From Bacteroidota bacterium (GTDB taxonomy: Bacteria; Bacteroidota; Bacteroidia; Bacteroidales; FEN-979): DNA of 64,000 nucleotides. Below the pieces are notes generated by a model, which saw only the letters and a list, made by a program, of their open reading frames with translations, did no database searches and had not been told where the DNA came from. Shown one piece after another: positions 1 to 7,985 of this stretch. The stretch lies in NCBI GenBank assembly GCA_026391715.1, contig JAPLDO010000148.1, positions 8,605 through 72,604 on the forward strand, given 5' to 3'. Position numbers and translations under genes: made by a program. Numbering within the stretch: position 1 is the first letter of the stretch; each line of letters opens with the position of its first letter.

Positions 1-2
1 AT

Positions 3-1361
3 GGTGTATTAACCAACAGTGTTGGCATTGCCGGTTTGGTAATTAAATCTGATGCTACCGGTACCGGTTCGCTCATTACAAGTTCCACCCCGACTGCCAC
101 TGTCGAACGCTATCTTACGAATTACGCTTCGGGTACAGATAAAAAGTATCATTTCATTTCTTCACCAGTTGATGCCCAGTCAATCAGAGAAGAATTTGTT
201 GCCAATTCACCACTATCAACTGTTGATTTCTATAAATTTGATGAACCTACCTATTTTTGGATTAACACAAAAACGGATATCGGAGCCTGGAATCCAGCTT
301 TTGAATCTAATTTTGTTGTTGGCAGGGGCTACATGGTTGCATACCCTACTGAGCCAGTGACTAAAACTTTTACCGGCAACCTGAATAGTTACACTTCTGG
401 CCTTCCACTTACCTTAACACTTACAAATACTACTGGAAAAGGCGAAGGATGGAATCTCCTGGGTAATCCATTCCCATCGGCAATTGATTGGGATATCGTT
501 ACCAAAGGCAACGGTATGGACAATGCACTTTATTACTATGATGCAGCCTATGAAAACTACCGGTATTACATACAATTGGGTACGGTAGGCTCGATCGGCA
601 GCGGCTCGCGATACATTCCCGCCATGCAGGGCTTTATGGTTCACGCCAAATCAACCGGAACAAAAACTATAACGATAAGCAATGACAACCGTGTTCACAG
701 CGGACAGATTTTATACAAGTCGGGAGAAGCTGCGCCGTGGAGTCTTTCTTTAAAGGTTAATTCCAGCGGGTTCGAAGACGCCATGTTTGTCCACTTCAAT
801 TCAGCAGCTACCACGCAATTCGATGGCAAATACGACGCCTACAAGCTAACAAGCTACAATACACAGGTGCCTCAGATTTATACTATGAGCAGCGACGAGT
901 CAAAACTGGCAATCAACGGTCTTCCCACACTTGCCGAAGGACTTGAAATTCCTGTATTTTTCAAAGCCGGCGTTAACGGTCAGCAAACCATAACGGCTGA
1001 TGTTTCGCAAGCAATGTCAACTGTTTTCCTTACCGACCTCAAAACATCCGCTACTCAGAACCTGCGTTTGAATCCTACTTATTCATTTACCTCCGGGGAT
1101 GGCGACGCTGCCAACCGTTTCCTCCTCCGGTTTGCAGCCGTGGGTATAAATGAAACCACTATTGTTCAGCCCATCGCAATTTATACTGCAGGCAATGCAA
1201 TCTGCCTCAGCAGCAAAACCGGAGCTTCCCTCAAAGGCGATGTGTTCGTTTACAACATGATGGGGCAGCTCATCCTCCACCAACCGCTTAGCGAAAACCC
1301 GCTCACCCGCCTGAATTTCGGGCAGCAACGGAAACCAGAACCCCCTTGGCGTCCCCATTGA
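3..1361 (+). CDS. C-terminal part of a T9SS-exported surface protein (5' end outside window, C-terminus disrupted)
   Basis: The frame is open from base 3, so the true start lies upstream of the window. About 450 residues are visible. They contain phrases common near the end of Bacteroidota surface proteins (YHFISSPV, GWNLLGNPFPSAIDW), a beta-rich region, then the start of a T9SS type A sorting domain (VFVYNMMGQLIL). In this family the domain directs outer-membrane export by the type IX system. The frame then ends in RKPEPPWRPH, not in the usual conserved strand around a GYYLVKV-like motif, so the last 30-40 residues of the domain appear to be lost. The plus-one frame that follows encodes a different C-terminal tail (1315-1455). 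The role of the mature protein cannot be told. Confidence 0.75.
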   Translation, partial: GVLTNSVGIAGLVIKSDATGTGSLITSSTPTATVERYLTNYASGTDKKYHFISSPVDAQSIREEFVANSPLSTVDFYKFDEPTYFWINTKTDIGAWNPAFESNFVVGRGYMVAYPTEPVTKTFTGNLNSYTSGLPLTLTLTNTTGKGEGWNLLGNPFPSAIDWDIVTKGNGMDNALYYYDAAYENYRYYIQLGTVGSIGSGSRYIPAMQGFMVHAKSTGTKTITISNDNRVHSGQILYKSGEAAPWSLSLKVNSSGFEDAMFVHFNSAATTQFDGKYDAYKLTSYNTQVPQIYTMSSDESKLAINGLPTLAEGLEIPVFFKAGVNGQQTITADVSQAMSTVFLTDLKTSATQNLRLNPTYSFTSGDGDAANRFLLRFAAVGINETTIVQPIAIYTAGNAICLSSKTGASLKGDVFVYNMMGQLILHQPLSENPLTRLNFGQQRKPEPPWRPH

Positions 1362-1455
1362 CGGTGGTCTTACAATCTTCCTCGCTTTTGCTGCGGCATA
1401 TTCGGGCAGGGAGTGGTACAAAGGAAAAAAAGAGAAGTTGAACGAAGTGGAATAA
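1315..1455 (+). pseudogene. Out-of-frame remnant of a different C-terminal tail (P-I-D-G-G membrane-anchor type)
   Basis: In the frame one base over from the preceding gene, directly after a TGA at 1312-1314, the sequence reads SGSNGNQNPLGVPIDGGL, then a hydrophobic stretch (TIFLAFAAAY) and a basic end (REWYKGKKEK), stopping at 1453-1455. This is the layout of a short C-terminal sorting or anchor tail seen in many Bacteroidota proteins: a P-[IL]-D/G-GGL motif, one membrane span and a positive end. It has no start codon or body of its own. I read it as the end of another gene joined to the broken T9SS domain by a deletion, or as the natural tail of the same gene behind a one-base frameshift. 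Confidence 0.55.
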
Positions 1456-1469
1456 CCGCTTTAGACCCC

Positions 1470-1510
1470 ATCCCCCCAGCCCCCTTCCCCAAAAAGGGAA
1501 GGGGGAGCTG
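1470..1510. repeat. C/G-rich intergenic hairpin element
   Basis: A perfect 10-bp stem (1480-1489 with 1496-1505, cccccttccc / gggaaggggg) encloses a CAAAAA loop. No T-tract follows on either strand, so it is not a standard intrinsic terminator. A similar sequence lies between obg and adk (24807-24845), and a shorter resemblance occurs inside the O-methyltransferase gene (27061-27095). This suggests a dispersed intergenic element. Confidence 0.55.
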
Positions 1511-1540
1511 GCGCTAATATTCAGATGTGGCGCAATCTTG

Positions 1541-1683
1541 AACCTTGAACAATCGAATAATAGAACAATCTAATTTTGAATTTTGAAGTCTCGGAACCTT
1601 GAGAGCAAGGTTTTGGAATTTGAAACCTGGGATTTGGAACTTGGAATTTGTAATCTATAACCTTAAACCTTGAATCTTGAACC
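1541..1683. repeat. Degenerate heptamer-type microsatellite (TTGAACC / TTGGAATT family)
   Basis: The spacer is made of loosely repeated 7-base units such as cttgaac, ttggaat and ccttgaa, with no open frame worth calling. The same family recurs at 12913-13029, 22982-23005 and 24711-24770. Here it fills the gap between two convergent genes. Confidence 0.6.
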
Positions 1684-1684
1684 T

Positions 1685-2767
1685 TCAAAACTCCGAACAC
1701 TCAAGCCTCGAATCATAGCCTCCTCGTTTTATTCCCCGCGAAGTTGAACCGCCTCCGGAACTACCGAGAAAACCTCCGGTATTGAAATCAATCACCAAAG
1801 TCACTTCATGCGCGCCTCCGGTTCCCATGAGTGCGCCGGAAAGCTGCATGTCATAACTGTAAGTAAATTTAATGCCAATGTTATCGGCAAAAACATAACG
1901 GTATCCAACCAGCATTGCAAGCGAAGTGTTGGCATAAGTTCCGAATGCGCCTTTGTACCAAAGTCCGAGGTAAACCCCATATTTGGTGAGGTTCATCCCT
2001 GCCTGGATGGCATTCAGTCCACCCTGCGACTGAAACATTATTCCGGGGTTTAGCTTTAGAGCGTCGTCGCTAACGGTGTTAAAGCCCGAAGAACTTCCGA
2101 TGGCATAGATCCCATCTATATGAGCGACATATTTTCGGGGCAAAGGAGCTTTTGCTGTTTGCAGGAATGACTGATCAGGTTCAAAAAGATGATCGGCTGC
2201 AAAACCAACGGTTCCGGAAAAGCTACCGGTTTCATCGGCAAACTGGACAATTCCCCCTACCCCGAAATCCGGTAAATTCAACACATTTCGGTCGGGACGT
2301 TGAAACCCCGTAGCATAAATGTTGCCATAACGCTCGTCGAGAGCGTCGGAGAAGACGAAATCATCCCAGTTTATTCGCTTCTGCAACCATGCAGCTTTGA
2401 AACCAAGTTGTCCGATGGCGTTTTTGGAAAGTGGAATTCTCACCGCAACAGCAAGTCCGAGGTTGAAATTCTTTATAAAACCAATGCCTTCATTATCGGT
2501 ATTGATTAGAAGTCCAACGCCGCCTGAACCAGGGAGGTTTCGTTCGCCAATGTCGGCGCTGAAATGGTATGACTTGAAATCGTAGGGTAAAGCAGGCCAT
2601 TGGTCGCGGAAAGCAAATCTTGCCCTTATTCCTGTATATAATCCGGTATAGGCGGGATTATAGTAAATCGGAACATTCTGGAATTGGGAGAAATAGGGAT
2701 CCTGTCCAAAAAGCTGAATCATTGCGTTAGTTAGCAAACAAATCAGAAAAAGTATTTTTATCTTCAT
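1685..2767 (-). CDS. PorP/SprF family type IX secretion membrane protein
   Basis: The 360-residue product begins with a signal peptide (MKIKILFLICLLTNAMIQLFGQ) followed by the family signature D-P-x-F-S-Q-F and Y-Y-N-P-A-Y-T-G (DPYFSQFQNVPIYYNPAYTG). It continues with alternating amphipathic strands typical of an outer-membrane barrel, including GVGLLINTDNEG. Known: PorP/SprF proteins are accessory outer-membrane components that support export or surface attachment of particular T9SS cargoes; SprF serves the giant adhesin SprB. The length is normal for the family. It stands alone on the minus strand, convergent with the broken T9SS cargo gene. A link with the giant SprB/PKD protein at 49 kb is possible but only inferred, since partners are usually adjacent. 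Confidence 0.9.
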   Translation of the reverse strand: MKIKILFLICLLTNAMIQLFGQDPYFSQFQNVPIYYNPAYTGLYTGIRARFAFRDQWPALPYDFKSYHFSADIGERNLPGSGGVGLLINTDNEGIGFIKNFNLGLAVAVRIPLSKNAIGQLGFKAAWLQKRINWDDFVFSDALDERYGNIYATGFQRPDRNVLNLPDFGVGGIVQFADETGSFSGTVGFAADHLFEPDQSFLQTAKAPLPRKYVAHIDGIYAIGSSSGFNTVSDDALKLNPGIMFQSQGGLNAIQAGMNLTKYGVYLGLWYKGAFGTYANTSLAMLVGYRYVFADNIGIKFTYSYDMQLSGALMGTGGAHEVTLVIDFNTGGFLGSSGGGSTSRGIKRGGYDSRLECSEF

Positions 2768-2921
2768 TTTACGAATCTGGAAGTGAGGTAGAATAAGGGC
2801 AAAAATAACAAAAAAACCGCATGGTCAGTAAACTGACGCCTTGCTTTAGAAAAGTTTCAGTCGAGTATCCGTTTGTTTACCTATGTTGCATTGTTAATGG
2901 CGTCATGCTATTTTATCACCT

Positions 2922-4841
2922 TTACTTCTTCTGTCCGGAAAAATAGTACCGGTAATCAAAAACAAGCCGGATCCCTGCATACCAAATGGTACGAGTTGCC
3001 GGTAAACCAATACCATTAAAGTCATTCGTGGCTGGCGTCCGTTTGCCCGGCACATCAAAACCGGCATGTAATTGAAAAAGAAGACTTCCAGTCTGTCGTG
3101 AAGAATAGGTACGGAAAGGACGGTATTCCACGATCGGGAATTCAAACCTGGTGGTATTCAGTTTGAAATACCCGTAAAAACTTTCATCTGGAGGAAATAC
3201 CGAGTAAGTATCTGATCTTCTTCCCACTCCATACATACTGATTGCAACCTCGCGTCCCAGCACGAACTGGAATCTCCCAACAGGAGTTGACAAACCCGTT
3301 TGCCAGGGGATCAACCCTCCATTTGCCGCAGTTGTGACAACGCGTTGCATGGAATTTGGTGATGTCAGCGCCAAAACAGGCGCTAAAATCACAAGGTCGC
3401 CGGGGATCAGGAAGAAGGGTAATCTGAAGCGGACAGTAAAAGCGACACGGGATGGAATAGCTGAGATCATACTGCCATATCCTTTTAAATCGGGGTTGTT
3501 ATTGGAACCATCATAAGCCTGGCTGGAGCTTAAATCAATACGGGTTCCCAGATCGAGGAAGACCAGTCCATCGCCCGCCTCGTTAAGTACCCCTTCCATT
3601 CCCAATCCAAAACGCAAGCCAAGTTCCAATCCGGCAGTGACGCCGTAACCCTTTTGATAGTCAAAAAATCCACCATCGAGATAATTGAGGTTGGCTGCGC
3701 CGCTAACCCCGGCAAAAGGACCCATTTCAGACCGGAATCTTGGAAATTGTCCCATTCCGGCAGTCAAACCCGGAACAGGAAATTCCATCAATACGGTATC
3801 ACACAAAATCCTTACTTTATTATCAATCTGGCGCTTGGGCATCACCATTGCCTTACTTACGTTAAATGTATCAGGAGTTGCCAGGGAAAGATCTTCCTGA
3901 ATGAAGCCAGGATCAAAGCTGATGGTTCCGCTAACCGCATCCAGCATTTGTTCCAGACTCTTAAGGATCGCGTCGGAGGTCCATCCAATATCCTCTTCCC
4001 GCATTGTGGCATCGCCCATTAATACCATTTGTTTACCTTGCCATGTATTTACTTCAATGCCTTCTTCGTTGTAATAATCATGTGTCCCCTTGCGTTTTGC
4101 AGCATCGCCCCAGATTCCCATCACATGACCCGATGTAAAACTATCCTCTAAAAAATGATCCGCGAATGCTTCATCTGCAAGAGCAGACAAAGCAAGGGCA
4201 GACCGCTGTTCGGGCGTCAGATCCTTTGAGTTCAGTCGGGCAGCCTTCTGTAAGGCGCTAAAATGAAACCAGGTATAAGTCCCAAGAGTATTCATGTCTG
4301 TTCCTTCTTTAAAACACAACGAAAAATAGACTTCAGCTTTGGTATTCACAGCCGGAAGCGTCAGCAGAAAATGACCATTATTTTTTCCGGCTCTCGAAAC
4401 GTACTCCGGATCGGCGCGAAGCAGCTTTATATCCGAAATCCTTACAGCGCTGATACGCGAACTGCGATTTTTCGACTCGTCAAGTCCAATTTTCAGCCGG
4501 GCGGTAATATCGGCTACATTCAGAATCCACTTCGATTTGAGAACAATATTGGTCATATCCTGCGCAGATACGGAGTGGTCGCCTGCAATCCCTGTCCATG
4601 CGGCATAATCGAGGCATTGAGGCTTTATACCCTGGTCGGGTTCAATAACCGATCCACAAAGCCGCAACTCGTAACCTTTTCTTGCAGACGCCCAAAGTTG
4701 ATCGAGGATTGCCCGTCGGTTCGGGTCCAGTTTTTTGATGGCGGCAATCATGATTTCGCGGTGCTCCGGGTAAACCCAGGCTGATGCAACCAATGAAAAG
4801 CCCGAAATCATTAGTAATGTCAGAAAAATTCTTGTTTTCAT
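2922..4841 (-). CDS. Secreted zinc-dependent phospholipase C/P1-nuclease-like protein with a long C-terminal domain
   Basis: The 639-residue product has a signal peptide ending in ASA, so cleavage would leave Trp22 as the first residue (WVYPEHREI). In zinc-dependent phospholipase C and S1/P1 nucleases the N-terminal Trp and nearby His residues bind zinc. Other likely ligands are visible: GDHS, DHFLEDSFTSGHV and GTHDYYNEEG. These fill about the first 330 residues. The remaining 300 or so are rich in glycine and alternating hydrophobic residues (GLELGLRFGLG, IPSRVAFTVRFRLPFFL) and look like beta strands, perhaps an outer-membrane barrel. The gene stands alone. Phospholipid or another phosphodiester is a plausible substrate by family, but not shown. 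Confidence 0.7.
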   Translation of the reverse strand: MKTRIFLTLLMISGFSLVASAWVYPEHREIMIAAIKKLDPNRRAILDQLWASARKGYELRLCGSVIEPDQGIKPQCLDYAAWTGIAGDHSVSAQDMTNIVLKSKWILNVADITARLKIGLDESKNRSSRISAVRISDIKLLRADPEYVSRAGKNNGHFLLTLPAVNTKAEVYFSLCFKEGTDMNTLGTYTWFHFSALQKAARLNSKDLTPEQRSALALSALADEAFADHFLEDSFTSGHVMGIWGDAAKRKGTHDYYNEEGIEVNTWQGKQMVLMGDATMREEDIGWTSDAILKSLEQMLDAVSGTISFDPGFIQEDLSLATPDTFNVSKAMVMPKRQIDNKVRILCDTVLMEFPVPGLTAGMGQFPRFRSEMGPFAGVSGAANLNYLDGGFFDYQKGYGVTAGLELGLRFGLGMEGVLNEAGDGLVFLDLGTRIDLSSSQAYDGSNNNPDLKGYGSMISAIPSRVAFTVRFRLPFFLIPGDLVILAPVLALTSPNSMQRVVTTAANGGLIPWQTGLSTPVGRFQFVLGREVAISMYGVGRRSDTYSVFPPDESFYGYFKLNTTRFEFPIVEYRPFRTYSSRQTGSLLFQLHAGFDVPGKRTPATNDFNGIGLPATRTIWYAGIRLVFDYRYYFSGQKK

Positions 4842-4927
4842 GTAAATTATGGTATAAGAATAATTAATAAAAGTTAAAGTCCAGAACTCCTGACCTTATT
4901 CGACAAAAATAAGTATATCCCGGCATA

Positions 4928-5098
4928 TTAGTTGTAGTTTTCAAAAGATAACACGGCATGCAAGTTTGGAGGCAGCCCGCGTTTGTAGGCTTGGTGGACG
5001 TCGAGTTTGCTGGGCTGGCTTTTAGCGGAGATTACTTTTTGGGAGAAGGCGGGGGAAAGGAAACCGGCGAGGAGGAGGATGGTGAAAAGGGTTTTCAT
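4928..5098 (-). pseudogene. N-terminal remnant of a secreted protein (signal peptide plus about 35 residues)
   Basis: The minus strand reads a 56-residue frame with a clear signal peptide (MKTLFTILLLAGFLSPAFSQ), then KSQPSKLDVHQAYKRGLPPN and a stop soon after LHAVLSFENYN. The R-G-L-P-P-N-L phrase resembles the mature N-terminus of larger Bacteroidota secreted proteins that continue with a beta-sandwich domain, absent here. It is most simply a truncated gene; a genuine small secreted peptide cannot be excluded. The rest of the 4842-5257 spacer shows nothing else. Confidence 0.5.
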
Positions 5099-5214
5099 TT
5101 GGCGTTGTTTATCTGAATGGACGATGGGCGCTGGAAAATTATAGAATAATTTGAACGAACATGAAAAGGAGGGTAAAAATACCAGGCATATAGGTATAAA
5201 TGTATTTAACCATT

Positions 5215-5248
5215 AAAAAAAGCGCCTACAATAAACTTGTAAGCGCCT
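5215..5248 (-). terminator. Intrinsic terminator behind tRNA-Arg
   Basis: On the minus strand an 11-bp stem (5237-5247 with 5221-5231, one G-U pair) and a 5-base loop are followed by a run of T on that strand (A on the plus strand at 5215-5220). It lies about 10 bases past the tRNA 3' end. Confidence 0.8.
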
Positions 5249-5257
5249 GATTTTGAG

Positions 5258-5331
5258 TGACCCCGGAGGGATTCAAACCCCCAACCTTCTGATCCGTAGT
5301 CAGATACTCTATTCAGTTAAGCTACGGGGCC
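5258..5331 (-). tRNA. tRNA-Arg (anticodon ACG)
   Basis: The 74-base sequence folds as a cloverleaf: acceptor stem GGCCCCG with CGGGGTC, anticodon stem TCTGA/TCAGA around the loop CTACGGA (anticodon ACG, normally edited to ICG and reading CGU/CGC/CGA), and a T arm with the loop TTTGAAT. The CCA end is not encoded, so it must be added enzymatically. A terminator follows directly, so it is probably a single-gene transcript. Confidence 0.93.
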
Positions 5332-5429
5332 TATTCAATGCTGCAAAATTACAACAGTTTATTCAGATTACAAAAATTCTTTGTGGATCCGTTTTTATAC
5401 ATCTGGGGCTTAGAGTATGACCACCCTTA

Positions 5430-5456
5430 TTTGTTCTTCAAAAGTTTTTACCTTTG
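5430..5456 (+). promoter_or_regulatory. Possible promoter upstream of the biosynthetic cluster
   Basis: A TAnnTTTG match (taCCtttg, 5449-5456) has a TTTG at 5430-5433, but the spacer is 15 bases, shorter than the usual 19 or so. The site lies 160 bases before the ammonia-lyase start. The rest of 5332-5618 shows no gene. Confidence 0.3.
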
Positions 5457-5618
5457 CAAATTCATTTGACAAAACGCCAAAGCCCTTAATTATACAAAAC
5501 AGAGAATATCAGTATGTTATATTTTGGCAGGTTTTGGCGTTTCAGAGGTTGAGTGGCTAAAATTGAGTTTTTATGCCTAACTCATAATTTAGTTGAAATT
5601 CACAGTAACTAACATAAA

Positions 5619-7172
5619 ATGATTATAATAGGAAACCGTAAACTTACGGTTGGCGATTTTTTTAAGACGCTTTTTGAAGGGGAGAAAATTGACATTGACA
5701 TAGAAGCCCGTCGAAAAGTTGCCGAAGATTATGAGTTTCTGAAAGAGTTTGCCAAAGGAAAAGTGATTTATGGAATCAATACAGGATTGGGACCAATGGC
5801 ACAGTTCAGGATCAATAACAATCGCGAACTTGAATTACAATATAACCTGATCAGAAGTCATTCTGCCGGCTGCGGCGCGCCTCTTCCTGATATTTATGCC
5901 AAAGCAACTATGCTGGCGCGGCTTAACACGCTTGTGCAAGCCAAATCGGGAATCCATTCCGAAGTTGTGGAACTGCTGATGGAAATGATCAACCGCGATA
6001 TCAATCCATTTATCCCTGAACATGGCGGCGTTGGCGCCAGCGGCGATCTTGTTCAACTTGCACATCTTGCCCTTAATCTTATAGGCGAGGGTGAAGTTAC
6101 TTACCAGGGCGTTTTGCGACCGACTTCTGAAGTTTTCACTGAAACCGGACTTGTCCCGATCAGAATGCATATACGCGAAGGGCTTGGCTTGATTAACGGA
6201 ACCTCTGCCATGACCGGTATCGGAATGATCAACCTCATCCATGCTCGTAACCTGGTTGATTGGGCTGTACTCGCCTCAGCTATGATTACGGAGGTTGTGG
6301 AATCTTATGACGACCATTTTTCCGACGGGCTAAACCGCGCCAAATCTCACCACGGACAGCGTCAGGTTGCCCGAACAATGAAATCAATTCTGAAAGACAG
6401 CCGCTTGATTCGCCGACGAGCCGACCACCTTTACAATAGCGACAAAACGGTTGAAGTTGAAGTATTCAAGCATAAGGTGCAGGAATATTACTCCCTTCGC
6501 TGCGTTCCACAGGTTCTTGGACCAGTTATGGATACAATTTTTTATGCAATCCATGTTCTTACCAACGAGGTTAATTCGACAAGCGATAACCCAATCATTG
6601 ACGGCGAGCATCACAATGTATATCACGGAGGTAACTTCCATGGCGATTATGTGGCGCTTGAGATGGATAAGGTGAAAATTGCCATTACCAAACTCTCTAT
6701 GCTTGCCGAACGGCAGTTGAACTATCTGATGAATCCTAAACTGAATGAAAAATTGCCGCCTTTTGTGAACCTGGGAAAACTCGGGCTTAACCTCGGTATG
6801 CAAGGCGTTCAGTTCACTGCCGTTTCAACGGTCGCTGAAAACCAGACTTTGTCGTACCCAATGTACCTGCACAGCATCACCAACAATAACGATAACCAGG
6901 ATATCGTAAGCATGGGTACAAATGCAGCTTTGATGACAAAAAAGGTGATTGATAACACTTACCAGGTACTGGCTATCGAAATGATTGCTATTCTACAGGC
7001 AATTGATTTCCTTCAGATCCGCGACCGGCTGTCATCATACTCTCTTTGCAAGTACGAAGATTTACGGAAAATTGTTCCAATGTTTTCCGAAGATACAATC
7101 AAATATCATGATGTGCGGAACATCATAACTTATATTACTGAGAACAAACCGCAATTCGCAGTGGAGGAGTAA
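5619..7172 (+). CDS. Aromatic amino acid ammonia-lyase, probably tyrosine ammonia-lyase
   Basis: The 517-residue product belongs to the HAL/PAL/TAL family, which removes ammonia from aromatic amino acids using an MIO group formed from Ala-Ser-Gly; that triad is A140-S141-G142 (GGVGASGDLVQLAH). The selectivity region reads IRSHSAG, close to the IRSHSSG that I recall from Flavobacterium johnsoniae tyrosine ammonia-lyase. Other shared phrases are VQEYYSLRCVPQ, NPIIDGEHHNVYHGGNFHGD and NNNDNQDIVSMGTN. The expected product is 4-hydroxycinnamate, the starter unit of flexirubin-type aryl polyenes. It leads the cluster, two bases before the reductase gene. A histidine substrate is the main alternative, but the flanking lipid/polyketide genes and absence of other hut genes argue against it. 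Confidence 0.88.
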   Translation: MIIIGNRKLTVGDFFKTLFEGEKIDIDIEARRKVAEDYEFLKEFAKGKVIYGINTGLGPMAQFRINNNRELELQYNLIRSHSAGCGAPLPDIYAKATMLARLNTLVQAKSGIHSEVVELLMEMINRDINPFIPEHGGVGASGDLVQLAHLALNLIGEGEVTYQGVLRPTSEVFTETGLVPIRMHIREGLGLINGTSAMTGIGMINLIHARNLVDWAVLASAMITEVVESYDDHFSDGLNRAKSHHGQRQVARTMKSILKDSRLIRRRADHLYNSDKTVEVEVFKHKVQEYYSLRCVPQVLGPVMDTIFYAIHVLTNEVNSTSDNPIIDGEHHNVYHGGNFHGDYVALEMDKVKIAITKLSMLAERQLNYLMNPKLNEKLPPFVNLGKLGLNLGMQGVQFTAVSTVAENQTLSYPMYLHSITNNNDNQDIVSMGTNAALMTKKVIDNTYQVLAIEMIAILQAIDFLQIRDRLSSYSLCKYEDLRKIVPMFSEDTIKYHDVRNIITYITENKPQFAVEE

Positions 7173-7174
7173 AA

Positions 7175-7903
7175 ATGAAGTATGCACTTGTGACCGGAGG
7201 CTCCCGCGGTATCGGCAGGGCAATTTGCCTGAAACTTGCCAGTATGGGTTTCTTCATCCTCATTAACTACAATTCGAATCGGGAGGAAGCTGATAAAACA
7301 CTTAGGTTAGTGAGAGAAATAGGCAGCGACGGCGAAATTCTGAGATTTGACATTTCCTCGCAGGAGCAAATTGAACAGGTTCTGGGTCAGTGGCAGGCTT
7401 CACACGAAGACGCTTACATCCAGGCGCTTGTAAATAATGCCGGTATCCGTAAAGACGCCCTGATTATGTGGATGAAAAACGAGGAATGGCACGATGTTCT
7501 AAATACAAACCTGCACAGTTTTCTATACGTTACGCGCTTTCTTATAAAGGATATGCTCATTAAAAAACATGGGCGTATCATCAACGTGGTTTCACTGTCG
7601 GGACTGAAAGGACTACCAGGACAGGTAAACTATTCTGCGGCAAAAGCCGGAGTGATTGGCGCCACCAAAGCTCTGGCTCAGGAAATTGCCAAAAAGAACG
7701 TGACTGTTAACGCCGTAGCGCCTGGATTCATCAAAACCGATATGACTAAAGACCTCGACGAAACACAACTAAAAGCTATGATTCCAATGGGAAGATTCGG
7801 TAAACCGGAAGAGGTTGCCGCTGCGGTGGGATTCCTAGCTTCTGAAGAAGCATCGTATATTACCGGAGCGGTGATTAACGTTAATGGAGGGTTATATACG
7901 TAG
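7175..7903 (+). CDS. 3-oxoacyl-ACP reductase (FabG-type SDR)
   Basis: The 242-residue short-chain dehydrogenase shows the nucleotide-binding motif TGGSRGIG near residue 8, the NNAG motif, the catalytic Ser in VVSLSGLKG, and YSAAK with catalytic Tyr and Lys. The phrases NNAGIRKDALIMWMKNEEWH and VNAVAPGFIKTDMT match FabG paralogues encoded in flexirubin/dialkylresorcinol clusters better than general housekeeping FabG, from memory of those families. The expected role is NADPH-dependent reduction of the beta-keto group after each elongation step. It starts two bases after the ammonia-lyase stop, so the two are probably cotranscribed. Confidence 0.9.
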   Translation: MKYALVTGGSRGIGRAICLKLASMGFFILINYNSNREEADKTLRLVREIGSDGEILRFDISSQEQIEQVLGQWQASHEDAYIQALVNNAGIRKDALIMWMKNEEWHDVLNTNLHSFLYVTRFLIKDMLIKKHGRIINVVSLSGLKGLPGQVNYSAAKAGVIGATKALAQEIAKKNVTVNAVAPGFIKTDMTKDLDETQLKAMIPMGRFGKPEEVAAAVGFLASEEASYITGAVINVNGGLYT

Positions 7904-7946
7904 GGACGAGGGACGAGGGACGAGGGACGAAGGACGAAGGACGAAC
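7902..7946 (+). repeat. Tandem heptamer repeat (GGGACGA / GGACGAA)
   Basis: Directly at the reductase stop codon are about six tandem 7-base units, first gggacga and then ggacgaa. It occupies half of the 82-base gap before the ketosynthase. Another 7-base microsatellite family (GAACTTT) occurs elsewhere in the window. Confidence 0.85.
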
Positions 7947-7985
7947 CGTGATGTTATACAATTTCGATATTTCGCTACTTAAAAT

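Noticed and set aside
36-1361. TTG at 36 as the real start of the first gene
   Set aside because: The frame is open back to base 3 and the visible sequence begins in the middle of a C-terminal region, so the gene starts before the window.
1470-1510. Intrinsic terminator after the T9SS gene
   Set aside because: The stem is strong but no T-tract follows on either strand; a similar sequence occurs between obg and adk, so it is called a repeat.
6384-6803. 139-codon antisense frame within the ammonia-lyase gene
   Set aside because: It lies wholly inside a well-conserved gene and its product shows no family pattern.
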